A DNA stretch of 64,000 nucleotides from Lentinula raphanica (Eukaryota > Basidiomycota > Agaricomycetes > Agaricales > Omphalotaceae), in NCBI GenBank assembly GCA_027919835.1, contig JANVFP010000004.1, positions 1,178,001 to 1,242,000 on the forward strand. Reading direction: 5' to 3'. Positions 9,868-21,713 of this stretch are shown here, one piece after another. Each line of letters starts with the position of its first letter. The stretch's first letter is position 1. The notes below the pieces were generated by a model. That model was given only the letters and a program-made list of their open reading frames with translations. It had not been told where the DNA came from and made no database searches. Both the position numbers and the translations under genes were made by a program.

Positions 9868-11066
9868 GTCTTGAGAACTATACCAGCAATAGCTAAGAGG
9901 ATGGAGTTGTGTGATAATTCTTTGACTGCAAGAGAGCTGAGCACTTGAACTGAGTCTAGGCTATCTGAGAAGAACAGTGCTCTTTTTGGTGGACTAGGTT
10001 TGGATGCAATGTGATGGAGTCCTGATAGAATAGCCAGCAGCTCCCTGAAGAAGATGTCCACTATTGGGCTGCCAGGAGCTGGATGCACTTGATAGCAAAA
10101 CCCATTGCTGGCATACACAAAGGACAGTCCTATATTGCTTGCATCAGTCCAGCACACAAAGTCTGCTTCACTATCACTCCATGCTTGGGCATCTACAAAT
10201 CGTATCCCAATGGCAGACTTGAGCATGTCAGAGAACCAAGTCAGGTCTCTATGCATTTCACCATTGATAGGGATGTGACAAAATTGAAGTGTCTTCCCAC
10301 TCATTTTGCGATACATTTCTGTGAGAGCAGGCTTGGCCCATGGAAGAACATTAAGTGACCAGTTCAATGAATCTGTGAGGTGCTGCCAGTTTCTAAGTGC
10401 AGCTTTGCGATTGGGAGATGAAAGGAATGTGTGGATGGCTTCTACAAGTCCATCAATGGACTCTTGGGTCAAAGAGATGGAGCCTTTCATAATATCTGTC
10501 AAGAAGCCAACGATTAACAGCCCGACTCCCCAGTCTTGTTTTCTGTCTTCATAGGGGCAGTCAATCATGTCCCAAAAGACTAGAAGCTGTACTTGTCTCT
10601 TGGGATACTTCTTGCCATGAAAAGTGATCAGATTCCTCTTGAAGTCCCATCCAAAGAAATCATCTATGTAGACATGTAGATTGGGGATTCCTAGCTTCTC
10701 AGTCCCAAACCTACAAAGGAGTGCTGACACAGAACACCAACAGCGAGGAGAGGTTCTAGTTCCAAACACTAATCTCCTGACAATATAAAATCTTCCTTCA
10801 ACAGAGACAACTTGACAAAGCTGTCAAAGAGGATGAGCAGGGAGATTGAGGAAAGCTTTGGCCACATCACTCTTGAATAGCACAAGCTCCTCATTAGGAT
10901 GCTCTTTGATAACATCATTGAGCACCTGGCCAAAAGTGTGCATGTCATCATATTTGACTTTGGCCTCCTCTCTAGGGATACCATCATTAAGACCTGATGC
11001 AGTTTGATCCATGACAACTCTTGCTTTCCCCTTCTGCCAGACTACAAACATGGGGGAAACCTTCAT
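9868..11066 (-). pseudogene. DIRS/Ngaro-like reverse transcriptase-RNase H, frameshifted and truncated
   Basis: The right part (10824-11066) encodes RT finger/palm sequence (KGKARVVMDQTASGLNDG, LFKSDVAKAFLNLPAHP with the first catalytic Asp). After a frameshift near 10800 the left part (9868-10790) gives GTRTSPRCWCSVSALL, then VYIDDFFGW (YxDD active site), and RNase H residues CWTDAS, FRELLAIL, FFSDSLDS. Similarity to 3119-3357 stops abruptly near 9868, where the last RNase H segment and the C-terminal signature are missing. The N-terminus abuts a MITE-like sequence at 11068. Non-functional remnant. Confidence 0.65.
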
Positions 11067-11067
11067 G

Positions 11068-11230
11068 CATCAGGAAAAGGCCCTTGGCCTCAAAGTGACC
11101 TCAAGTTAACTGAAGTATATGCTTATACTCAGGATGCTTAGGTGACTCGAGGCAACTCAGGCCAACTTGGGTAACTTGGTTCTTCTTGAGTCTTTGGGCT
11201 ATCCTGGGGTTGTCTTGGAGCAACACAGTA
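11068..11230. mobile_element. Decayed MITE copy (CATCAGG family), left end
   Basis: Starts with CATCAGGAAAAGGCCC, the terminal motif of the MITE family seen at 12773, 19839, 21840 and 23315, exactly where the reverse-transcriptase fragment ends. The body contains repeated ACTC/TTGGG pieces, and GGGGTTGTCTTGGAG near 11207 resembles the family's inner right arm. The right terminus is not found. Confidence 0.4.
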
Positions 11231-11272
11231 AGCTTTGATCAGCTTCATATCACTTGAGACAAAGAAATATAA

Positions 11273-14200
11273 TTATTCTTTGTATAATGTTTTATACGTA
11301 TCCAAACTACTCCAATTGTTAACTAGAAAATGAGTAGCATTATCCAAAACAGTAGAAGAAGTCCAGGTAGCTCTATTCAAGTTTTTTTTGTCATGTCGTG
11401 GTATTAGCATACAGCTCTGGCGTATATTAGCAAGTGGAATAATAGACCAAGGAACAATACCATCAACTAAAGGAAGCTTGTGTATGGTGGTCATATTGTG
11501 TGACTTTTGTTCAAGAGGAGTCTGTGAAGGTGGGCTATACCACTCCACATAAGCCAAAACAGAAGCTGGCCACCAAGAAGGAGAAGGAATTTTATGGGTA
11601 CCAATGAGAGTTAATTGAGCTGGCAGTCGGAAAATCACCTTTACTCTACCAATTCTAGTACCAGAAAAGCTTGTAGTTTCAGCGGAATCTCCTGTGAGTA
11701 CCACCACAGTATCAAAACGTCCACCTTTCAAAGGAGTGGCTTTGACCACATCTTTGATGCTATAATCATCATCCAAAGTTTTGGGTGAAAATTTAAAAGA
11801 GTAATAGACATCAAGATAATCAAAGGGCAGTTGCTTGAACAAACTTGCTTCGACTTGGGCCCTGCTAGATTCAGGGTTAAGCATAGCCAAGTATCTTTTG
11901 AGATTGGAGGAGAAAGAGGGTACACCATGACCAAGCTCTATAGCAGACAAGGCTTTACAAGGCGCAGTAGGTTCTTTGGGCAACCACAAAGTAGTAGCGG
12001 AAGAAACAGAAGTGGAGAGGGTAGTAGAGTCTGTTTGCTTCTGAAATTGACGTAGACGCTGTTGCTCTAATATCCAGGACAATTCCTTATTGAAGGTTTG
12101 GACATTTTCCTGGCGTGAAAGCCATTTGATCATCTGAGGAAATTCCTCCCTTTTGTTTGAAGCTCTCCAACCCTTTTTAGCATAGTCTATGTGGAGACGT
12201 TCAAACATCTCTGTGTTATAGTTATCGGTGCATCCAAAAAAATGAATCATCTCTACATAATGCTGAAGTGCATGAAATTTAGGTATGTTCAGATCATCGT
12301 GGATGCCTACATCAATGAAGGATGATTTTTTGGCATGCCACAAATCCAAAGCATCAGACATGTAGGAGAGAGTATCTTCATCATGGGTGGAATACTGAGC
12401 CAGATAGATGAAATCTAAAATAGCCCTGACAGTGGTGAGAGCATCTCTTGGCATGTCAGAACCGACCAGGCATCCCAAGAGGATTTTGCCCATATTCTTT
12501 CTTTCACTACCAGATATCTGAGAAAGAGCAGATATGCCGTTCTTGAAGTGGCGGACACCGTAACTAGGAGGAAGAGCACATATCCTTCTATCCAATTCCT
12601 GACTTCCTAGAATATCTTGGCACCAAGAAATAAGGTGTTTCAAGACTCCCTGGTAGAGCTGATGAAGGACATCGGGGGTAATGCTGAAGTGAATGTCTGT
12701 GAAAGGAAGATCATCCCAAAATGGTCTATAAATATAACCAGAAACTTCTTTCCTCATACAGTAAGTGAAGTACATCAGGAAAAATATTTTCATCTCTAGA
12801 GTCCCCAGAGATACCCCCCAATTCCTAGGCTGCTCAGAGATTTTTGTGAACTTTGAAAGATCAAAAAACATCCTAGAGATCCTGAAAGATCCTGAAAGCA
12901 TCTGAAAGCACCAGAAAGCACCAGAAAGCACCAGAAAGCACCCAGAGAATTTTTAGAAGCCTCAAAGAACTCAGATACTCTAGGCTCTCTAAGACTACCT
13001 AGGAATTGGGGGTATCTCTGGGGACTCTAGAGATGAGAATATTTTTCCTGATGTACTGAGAGGGAGAGGAAGTAGATTTTCGTGCTTCTTCCATAACCTG
13101 GAGCGTCCACTCCTGAGTTCTTTAGGAAAGGGATCAGAGCTGCTAAGCTCTGCAGCTGGAACTTGACACTTGGGACATGTTCCGTATTTAGAACAGGTTA
13201 CTAAACACTGTTCTGGAAAATCTGTGACGTAGCTGGCTAGAATAGGGTAAACCCTTCTAACAGCACCGTCTCCACCCACCAGCTCAACTCCTTTTCTTCC
13301 AGCCTCTCGTAAAGGAGCAAGGATCAGCCTCATAGCCTCATGAAAGAGATGTTGATATCTTGAGCTGAGCTCTCTTTTGGGAAGACCATCTTTGGGCATC
13401 TTGTTGACAGGGAGATAAGCTAGGAGAACACATGCTTGTTGTGAAGGTTGACGCCTCAGTGCCTTAGGAATATTCCCCAGAGTGAGATATACAGGGTATG
13501 CTTGTTTACTGCCAGAAAACTGGGTGAGTTGCGTTTTGTCGGTGGCGATAATAAGAGGGGCAACTGTGGCACCTCTAGGAAGGAGATCCTGTTTTCTCTT
13601 TAGTTAGGAGAACAATCTTATACAGTTCTGATGAATGTACTTGAGTAAACTGCCACCATTTTCCTTCCCACATCTCAGAGTACACTCTCTTTGTTTTCGC
13701 TTTATCCTGGAAAATTTTCTTAGGCCTATACACCAGGTGATCCGCCAAAGCAGGATCTCCCCACAGGCTCTGAACGCATTGCAACACATCCCTATGGCGT
13801 AGAACAAAATCCTGATCTTCTTTGTCATCTTTGAACCTCAGTTTCTGAACTTTCCATTCACCAGCCCTGGGACGTAAATTGTCGATTTTCTTATGCAGTC
13901 CAGCTATGTTGATATAGGATAGTCCCAGTTTTTCCTTTACCTGCTTGGGCTATAAGTATGTGAAAAGTGAGAGGGGAAAAATCTTACACCAGGTATAGCC
14001 AAGAGTCTATCCAGCGATTTGTATCCTATACCATCTTTGATCACCCACTCAGCTATCTTCCAATCCATCTCCGTAGCAAAGGGAGCAAAAGCCTCATCTG
14101 GAAGAGGAGAAGACCCATCCATTGGATGATCAACTTCCAGATTATGAGCCAAATGCCAACGTGTTTCCAGTGAGGAATCCATCCTGATAATTCTAGCAGC

Positions 14201-14602
14201 GTCTAAGTTTTCCTCAACGATTTTTTCATTATCTTCCATATCGTCAAAGGATCTCAGCTTAGCTCCCAACTGTCTCTCCAGCAGAGTGTTCCTCTGAGAA
14301 GAAGTGCTAGGGCCAGGACCTGCTTCTCCGATAACTGGCGCTCTTTCCAAATGAATGAAATGAAAGAGATCGTTTTCTTCCTCCAGCTCTTGTAAAAGAT
14401 CTGCAGATTCCATAGGAAGCAGTAGATCCTCCTCTTCCCTAGCCATAGAGGCCCTCTCGTCTAGTTCAGTCTGGAGAACGTTATCGAGAGCAGCGGTTTT
14501 TTCGTATTGGCGGTACCATCAACAATTTCGAGCTTGGGATAGGTGCATGTTGAGAGATTTTTGTGTATCGAATACTTTGCCACAATTAGTAGGACACTCC
14601 AT
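11273..14602 (-). pseudogene. Plavaka-type transposase (CACTA-like), interrupted
   Basis: Exons read from ATG 14602. An N-terminal zinc finger with KSLNMHLSQARNC precedes WYRQYEK; these are separated by an in-frame TGA at 14519-14521 (likely CGA to TGA). An acidic linker and RVYSEMWEGKWWQFTQ follow, then PRGATVAPLIIATDKTQLTQ and KQAYPVYLTLGNIPKALRR (the conserved catalytic region), CPKCQVPAAEL, and after a MITE insertion FWDDLPFTDIHFSITPDVLH, FERLHIDYAKKG and the C-terminal NNWSSLDTYKTLY. One intron lies around 13575-13650 and another near 13950-13995. The order matches fungal Plavaka transposases as I recall them. The MITE, the stop and a frame mismatch across the MITE make this copy unlikely to be functional. 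It is divergent from the dioxygenase gene at 15936. Confidence 0.8.
12773..13053. mobile_element. MITE, CATCAGG family, copy A (281 bp)
   Basis: Terminal inverted repeats begin CATCAGGAAAAATATTTTC and end with the complement. Subterminal ACCCCCCAATTCCTAGG is mirrored by CCTAGGAATTGGGGGT. Flanked by TA on both sides, suggesting a 2-bp target duplication. Inserted in the Plavaka transposase. The centre has a short tandem repeat of CAGAAAGCAC (about four units near 12900-12950). It encodes no protein. Confidence 0.75.
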
Positions 14603-14700
14603 GGCTGAGATAAGAGGACGTAGAGGTTAGAGGAGGTTAGAAGAGTATATTGATTACCTAAAGAAAAAGATACAGTCTATGGGAAGCTTAGTAAGCTGCT

Positions 14701-14736
14701 GGGCGTTAAACTACTGGTCCGCGTAGTTTAACGCCC
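14701..14736. repeat. Perfect 14-bp hairpin upstream of the Plavaka gene
   Basis: GGGCGTTAAACTAC (14701-14714) and GTAGTTTAACGCCC (14723-14736) flank the 8-nt loop TGGTCCGC. It lies about 100 bp upstream of the Plavaka start, in the spacer between the two divergent transposon genes. It could be a transposase binding site or the scar of a former insertion; function unknown. Confidence 0.6.
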
Positions 14737-15171
14737 TAGGAGAGCCCCGCAACCTATTCTGTTATCTGCCACCTTTCCTTCAAAACAATGCAGCCCCTCT
14801 TGAAGTGTCAGCCCTGATAAGCTCTCCAGAGAACTTTGGACGATCCGACGATCCTACTGAAGGAGGGAGAAGAGATGAGGTAGGAGGTTTCACCATTACG
14901 GAAGGTTCACCGTTAAGGGAGGTGAGAGCGTTAAGGAAGGTGAGGAAGGTGAGAGTCCAGGAGAGGATAAAGTCAAGGAAAGGACAAAGGAGGAGGAGGA
15001 GATTCCTCCCCCAGAAGGTGCCTCTTATCCCAGGTTTCGTCTGGGGGTCTGACGATTAGCGGCCAACCGATAGCGTGAAGAACTGATAGCGTGAAGCCCC
15101 ACCAAGAGCGTTGAGGAGACCCGCTAGCTTGAAACCTTTTGACGACTGGGTCAAACAACGCGGGCTGTTAG

Positions 15172-15275
15172 CGGGGACGGACAATGGGTAGCGGTGACGG
15201 ACAACGTGAAGCGGTGATGGACAACGTGAAGCGGTGATGGACAACGTGAAGCGGTGACAGACAACGTGAAGCCTT
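15172..15275 (+). repeat. 20-bp minisatellite
   Basis: About five tandem units of GACGGACAACGTGAAGCGGT with small variations (15172-15275). Diverged relatives (GATAGCGTGAAG) occur at 15068-15095. It lies in the intergenic spacer between the Plavaka and dioxygenase genes. Confidence 0.8.
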
Positions 15276-15935
15276 GCCACCGCGGAAAATGTGTGGCCAT
15301 GAAAAGGAAAAGAGATCGGAGGCCGAAAGGGAAAGGTGCGGTTTTCTGTACAGGGGACGATGGCGTTTCGTAGGAGTTTTGTAGGAGTCCATCTCCTGGA
15401 ATTCTGGGTTTCCTAAGGGGATCCTGCTGGGCATCTCTGCAGGGAACGATGAATACCTCGTTACCTCCTTGGGGCCTCCGTTAGTCTATGGTCAGGTTTG
15501 CCTTCCAGAGGCGGTTGGGAGCTAGAAATCGACACTCAGGTCTCTAAGCATTTGGAGATGGATAGCGTGTACCTCATCAGCCTTTTCCTGGCCTCGTTCC
15601 TCTCTTCCTCTCTGTTCCTACTCTTCCTCGCTGTTCCCTCTCTTCTTTGCTGTTCCCTCTCTTCCTTTCTCTTCTCTCTCTCCTCTCTCTCCTCTCCTGT
15701 TTCCCGCGTGGCCCGGTAGCGTCTCCAAGATTGGTTGGCTGTTGAAGAGTCCCTTTGGGAGTTTGAAAGCAGATGAAGGCTGAGGAAGAAGAAGCGTAAG
15801 GAGAAGAACGACGGCTGTCTACCCAAAAAGGACGTTTAAGCGCCCAAGGCTAGGGCATGTGAACGCTCTTTTTCGTTTCCCCCTGCGGCGCCGTTTCCTT
15901 TTTGGGCGATGACTCGACTTTTTTCTTTCTCTACC

Positions 15936-18900
15936 ATGTTGACACCCCAAACATCTTCTTGGCAACTCCCAGATGACCAAGTACACTTTCTGATCCACTT
16001 CATGCATCAACACGCCGATCTCCTTCCACCTCAATGTTGAAATCTTCCGGAGACGCTCTCCCGCCAAAGATCGTTGGGTTCTTCCTTTACCGCTAGGCTT
16101 CTCGACTTGGAACGCCATGAAAGGGCCTTAGCCCAACGCGAAAGGGAGCTGGATCTCCGCCTACTGGAGGTGGAAGGTAACTTAGGGAGAGTAGGTCGAG
16201 AGAACGGGGGAAACGAAGGGGGGACGGTCAAGAGAAGGACAGAGGTGTAGAGAGCCGAAAACTAGATGAAGGATCCCCTTCCGACGACGCTGCTCAGGCG
16301 ACTCCCGCCTCCTCCTCCTGGGACGATATCAAAGACAGCCGATCCGAGACGCTCTTCAAAGACAAGAACTCCGAAGACAAGGGAACGTTGGTGGACTCTG
16401 ACTTTACCGATAAATGGTTTCAAGCTCAAGCTGAGGACTTAGGAGAAGTAGACCTTTGGTTAGCCCGACAAGTAGAAGGTGTGAACCTCCTGCCCCAGGT
16501 GAGAAACACTGATGCCTCTCGTTAGGGTTTCTCTTTGACTCGGTACCTAGTCATTTTCGCCGGGATCTCGAACGACTTCCCCTTCAAACTCGTCCAGTCG
16601 TCCAGTTCCACGTTCTCACGAAAGCATAGGCTATCTGATGAAGACGCTCAGCAGGGCTCTCAGGAAGACGGCTCAGTAGGTGCTGGGGACGGAGGAGAAG
16701 GCAGAGGGGGCAGTGGAGAACTGGGACGACCCGCTCACGCTTGTGGACGCAACGGACAGAGTGCTCGAGCCCTCAAGAGGAGGAAAGCCGCTCATAGTAG
16801 CTTGAGAGAAGAGGAGGACGAGGAAGAAGAGGATGTTTACGACGAAGGGGTTGCTGCTAACGACGGTTCCGCAGACAGTGTTGCCGACAACGGTGTTTCC
16901 CCAGGGGGTGAGCTTCAGGAGAATACCCAAGAGACTACCGCCGGCTCTAGGTGGAGTGTCTCTAGCTCTCCCTCTGCTGCTTCACCAGAAGTTCGCCACT
17001 CGGCGATGACATTGCTTCTCGAGATAGGCATGGGAGAAGGGACTTTTCTGGAATATTCAGAGAGCACAGCCTGGATGGCCAATCTTCTAGAAGTCGTCAA
17101 GGGCAGTTCTTGGGGGAACACAGAGTCTCTCCAAGCTAATAACCTGGTCTGTCTTACAAGATGACTTTCCAGGCTGGAAGTTCTAGATACGGGTCTAACG
17201 TTTTTGAAAATCATGACGGAACTGCAGTTCGCAGCTAAAATCAACAGGTATATTCACTTTTCACCTCTTAGTAGAGAAGTCTAATTGACCCATCTACGCT
17301 CTTTCAGTATTCTTCACCATAAACGTTTGTGCCAGAGAGAGTCTGGTCAGGTACAAAAGGCTAGTTTGCGACCCATTTTGGGCAAGTTGATACAAGATGA
17401 GAAGCTCCAGCTGGGCTCTTTGCTGCGTTGGTATTCAGCAGGTTCCAGATGGGGTAGATTGGCTTCAGGAGGTTAGTCCTGTAAAGGCTTTCAAAAGGAT
17501 ATCTAATCTACCTGGGTTTTAGGGACGTTGTACCTGCTGATGGTCATAGCCCGTAAGCCATCTATAGCCTCCAAGCTCAAGGAAAGAGGGTAACGTCTAC
17601 CACTATTGTGGAGCTAAGCAATATGTTAAGATATCCCCAAACGCCAGGTATGTTAAGGTCTCACACTTGAGGTCTCTTCTGATATGACGCTGGGGTTAGA
17701 AATCCAAGACATATTGAGGGAAAGTTTAGTCCCTCTTTTAATCAAAGCAGCCCAAACCATCCCTCTGGAAATACCCACATTGTTTCATAAGAAAGTACTG
17801 AAATACTTCGAACTCAACAAAACACTGGATTGTTGTGATTTATTGGAAAGTGATAAATACTTTGATCTATTCTTTCAACAGTACGTTTGTTATCTAACCA
17901 CCATTACTTTCAACCGTTGTTAAAGCAGTTCTTTAGCACGGCGATGGCTTTGCCTCGCTTGAACGGCTTTTGGCTAGAATTCTTGAAAGTTACCCCACAG
18001 GTAGCTTCACCTTCCCTATCCCCAGAGTCTGAGGAGCCAGTGAAGATGTATTCTCTTTGCCCCATGACGACATCTTATCTTGGGGTGTCTCAGGTATCTT
18101 ATGAGTCCGACTCTGAGGATGAGAAGGATAACCTGGGTGATCAGAGTGATCTACCTATATTGGTTGACAACTTCACTACTCGAGGACAAGTAGATGTTCT
18201 ATTCTCTACTTTTTCCTATGCCAAATCAGCCAAGGGTAAGAAGAAGTATCCTTTTACCAAAATCAATCGCCAAAGTTGGATGGAGGACATGAGACAGAAA
18301 GCTGAGGAGGGAACAGTAGCAAACACTCTAGATGAATTAGCTCAAGGAGTAAGTATTTTCAGCCTATCCCCAGGTTGTTATATTTCTAACATGTTCTTAA
18401 TTAGATGCGTACCAGATTTTATGACGATAAAGAAGTGTCAGGTAAACCTGGTTGTTTGAAGAACAGTCAATGGTGGCTTAGAGTAAGTCCTGAGTTAATC
18501 CGAGGGTAAGAATCTACTTTACTTTCTAGTTACAGAAGATACTGAATTTCTCTGTATTAGACGCGAGATCAAGGTTGTTGATTCTGACAACAAGTTGATT
18601 TTTTATTCGAACGGAACTCTCAGTGAAGCTGAGTGTAGATGTTTACTGGTTTCTCTGACTACCTTCTTTCATACAAAGCCTGCTGAACTTTCTCTCATTC
18701 AGAGAGATAAAACCAAGCCGGGAAGAAATATGTTTACTACCTTTCATTTCTCCACCTGGGAACATTATGGGCAAAACGTTAGTTTCATATACTAATTTTT
18801 TTCTTCTACTTGAGGGCTGATGAATGCGATAGGGACTCGGAGCTCCTGCCAAAGTTCATCCTACTTTTCTACGACAAGCCAACGGAAGCAAAACCAACAC

Positions 18901-19416
18901 ATCCCAATTCTTCATAAGATCCTCTCAGGATCTTCAAGTGCATGCGGAAGAATATGATTTAGTATGTGAAATACTAGGAGAACTTTTAGAAAGAATAGTG
19001 AAAAAAGTGAGTATCTTCGGTGAAATTTTCATTAGATCCAAATGAACTTTTTCTTGTAGGTCCTTCACTTATTCCCTGAAGATTTGAAGAACGTTGAAGC
19101 CAACGTGGATATTTTTCCCCTCAATGATCATTCACCAGTTAAACCTTTCACCAGTTTTGTTCTTAATCTCAACGTTGAGACGGTAGCTCACAAGGATAAT
19201 GGTGATAACAGTCTTTGCATAGTTTTGGATTTGGAAAGTTATACAGGTGGCGGTCTTTGTTTGTATGAACTCAAAGTAGTGCTTGATCTAGTTCATGGAG
19301 ACTGGGTGGTTTTTCCTTCGAGGCTTTTTACTCATTTCAACTTGAGATATTCTGAAACACGTTGTTCTGCAGTGATACATTCAGACAAGGATGGTTTATC
19401 TTATGTCTATCAATGA
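15936..19416 (+). CDS. TET/JBP-family 2-oxoglutarate/Fe(II) dioxygenase, transposon-associated, multi-exon
   Basis: Spliced exons can be followed by GT..AG introns: 17249-17308, about 17475-17522, 17880-17926, 18480-18527, about 18780-18833 and about 19005-19060. The last exon (from about 19061) holds the catalytic double-stranded beta-helix: FTSFVLNLNVETVAHKDNGD with the metal-binding HxD (HKD), TGGGLCLYEL, GDWVVFPSRLFTHFNLRY with the distal His, and a following Arg for 2-oxoglutarate. This closely resembles the basidiomycete TET/JBP class that oxidises 5-methylcytosine in DNA. Upstream exons are Glu/Ser/Gly-rich, with a coiled-coil-like segment (ERHERALAQRERELDLRLLE). Defects: TGA at about 16038, a frame change near 16246 and TGA at 17162-17164; the last may lie in an unrecognised intron. 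The catalytic domain itself looks intact. Start chosen as the first ATG in the frame. Confidence 0.7.
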
Positions 19417-19838
19417 AATTTCTAGTGAGTGTTATTACTCATAGAAAATGACAAAAAATTGTAAGCTAAAATACTGCATATAACTATGCATAAAAGCCTC
19501 ATTCTACATGCACTAACTAATTGCAGTATGAGTATATATTAGTAAGGTATTACCAACTTAGGTAATATCTCATCTTGCTTGCAAAGTTAATGCTTTACTA
19601 TAACCTCTAAGTACCCATGCAAATTTTTTTTCTACAGTATCATTAACATAGTTTCTTGCATTTTGTTTTCTATTTCTATTCTTTAGTGAGAACACTTTCC
19701 CTTGTATATCATCTACTGAGTTTTTTTGGATAAATAACCATCATTGATATCTATTGTTTACTTTTAATTAACTGCATATATTCTCAGGTAGGTACTATCC
19801 CAGATATTTTCTAATTTCTTTCTCATTGATGTCTTCCA
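19417..19838. other. AT-rich sequence downstream of the dioxygenase gene
   Basis: No gene is seen. The sequence includes TATA-rich and T-run tracts. It may contain the 3' end of the Plavaka/TET transposon, but no terminal inverted repeat partner was found. Confidence 0.4.
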
Positions 19839-20061
19839 CATCAGGAAAAATCTATCTAGGCCCAGGTTGCCTGGAGACACCCCCAAAATCCCAGGCAGTT
19901 TAAAGTCTTTGAAATGATTTTAAGTTAACCTTATGTCTTCAGGCTTACCTGAGTTGCTTTGAAAATCTTTGGAAATCTTTGAGAATCTCTGGGAAGCCTG
20001 GGAAGCCTGAGCTTTTGGGGGTGTCTCTAGGCTCTCTGGGCTGAAGGTATTTTTCCTGATG
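19839..20061. mobile_element. MITE, CATCAGG family, copy B (223 bp)
   Basis: Ends CATCAGGAAAAAT and ATTTTTCCTGATG. Inner arms GGAGACACCCCCAAAA and TTTTGGGGGTGTCTCT are mirrored. The dinucleotide CA lies on both sides (possible 2-bp target duplication). Close relative of copy D at 23315. Confidence 0.8.
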
Positions 20062-20494
20062 CAGAACTCAGAGTCTCCTATACAATATTATTGCAAATCA
20101 TTTCTATGTTTGAATTGAGATTACAGCTATCATTATAGCGAGCTCTTGATTGTTTTTTCATAGTCAGTCATTCACTGAGTACCATTGTTCCAACATCACT
20201 TTCACTACAGTGTGCATCATGAATATTTAAATAGCATTGTAATCAAATCTTGTTTTTTACACCTTCACATTGTAACATCTGTGCCCAAATACAATTACAA
20301 TAGAGCAAATAAAGTGTAGGTTTCTACTGGAGATCGTTAATGACAAGGATCTCTGGCATAAATTAGAGACAGGGTATTACCTAGACTAAGTAATACATTA
20401 GGTAATTATCTAGTAATCTCCCCCATTAAATAAAGGTATTTGATAGGTAATTTTCCCTAAGTGGGTAGAATTTAAGGGTGCCTGAAGTGGAGCA

Positions 20495-20551
20495 GCCTAG
20501 GAATTGGAGGCTATCTTTGAATATTTTAAGTTTAAAATATTTTTGCTGATG
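20495..20551. mobile_element. MITE, CATCAGG family, right-end fragment
   Basis: GCCTAGGAATTGGAGGC followed by AATATTTTTGCTGATG matches the right end of copy A with substitutions. No left arm is recognised. Confidence 0.45.
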
Positions 20552-20560
20552 CATTTTGCA

Positions 20561-20699
20561 AACCTTAGAAAAAATTATATAATACTCAAAACAGTGTGAT
20601 TTTTCATGCATTTAATTTTAAATATTATTTAACTTTAGAAAAAATATATAATATTCAAAACAGTGTGATTTTTCATGCATTTAATTTTAAATATTATTT
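20561..20699. repeat. 70-bp tandem duplication
   Basis: Two adjacent copies, beginning AACCTTAGAA (20561) and AACTTTAGAA (20631), differ by a few bases and a 1-bp indel. AT-rich and non-coding. Confidence 0.85.
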
Positions 20700-21124
20700 A
20701 CCATTATGTATTTTCATCACAAATATGTAGATTCTGTTCAGCTCAGATTCAATGCAATTTTTAATCAGTATTTTTAGCAACTTCAAAAATTCATATTTAA
20801 TTGCACGTTGAATATAAGCAATGTGATTACTTTAGATTATGCTTGATTTCATTACTTTTCAGCCTGCTATCAAAACTATCAAATAGAAGATAAAAATGCT
20901 CTCAAATATTTCTTTTTGAAATATCTTTTTCAGAATTTTGCTCTGAAACTCAAGTCCACTGAAACAAAGTGAAGCACTTTCATCTTATTATTTTTATGAC
21001 ATCAAATTTTCTTTATGATCCACAATCTCTTATAATCTGGACCATATCTACTGCCTTTTCCTATTTCTGAACCTGTTTCTATCAATCTCCGAGTTTACTT
21101 GAACATTGTATGTGATAATTTAGG

Positions 21125-21713
21125 GTTTAGAAGTTCAATTTAATTCAATTTATTTTCCTGAAAATGAATAAATTATGAATTGAATCTTTGATAAATTACA
21201 GAAAAATAAATCTCAATCAGTTTATTGGTTCAGAGGTTCAATTCATGATTCAATCCACAATTTAAATTAGTCTATGCATGAACTGATTTAAACCAGGTTT
21301 AAATTGATGCAAATCACAATAAATCACATTTTATATTAAAAAACAATGAAAATTATAATTAATATATTATTTTAGCAGTTAAGTTTTGTTGTATAATCAT
21401 TTGTATATCTATATACTTATCTCTTAAGCATATACTTAACTCAAGAATGAGATTTCCCTTGAAATATATCTGATAAATGAGTGGTAAATCTGGGTAAATG
21501 GGATTTCAATCAATTTGAACCTGGTTTGAATCAGTTCATGCATAGACTGATTTAAATTAATTAACTATGATTTATTGAAATATTGGAAAACTTATGAATC
21601 TTGAATTCAATCACAGTTTAAATCTCAATCAGTTTATTTTTAATGATTCAAAATTTAATGCAATTTGATTCAATTCATGATTTATTTGCAGTTTATTAAC
21701 TGAACTTCTAAAC
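21125..21713. mobile_element. Inverted-repeat (fold-back) element, about 590 bp
   Basis: The left end GTTTAGAAGTTCAATT is mirrored by TGAACTTCTAAAC at the right end. Inner pairs also mirror (TATGAATTGAATC with GATTCAATTCATGA; GTCTATGCATGAACTGAT near 21270 with ATCAGTTCATGCATAGAC near 21530). The whole segment could fold into an imperfect hairpin centred near 21400. AT-rich, no ORF. Consistent with a MITE or fold-back element of a different family from the CATCAGG MITEs. Confidence 0.65.

Larger units (their letters stand above)
14603..15935. other. Divergent intergenic region between Plavaka and TET/JBP-type genes
   Basis: Besides the hairpin and minisatellite, this 1.3-kb region contains a purine-rich stretch (14860-15010) and a long pyrimidine-rich tract (15590-15710, mostly CTCT/CCTC). 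ORFs across these tracts are composition artefacts. The region probably holds both promoters. Confidence 0.5.

Noticed and set aside
12773..13071. Simple excision of the MITE restoring the Plavaka frame
   Set aside because: Joining across the MITE with a single TA does not put the two coding parts in one frame, so extra sequence was lost or an intron boundary was affected.
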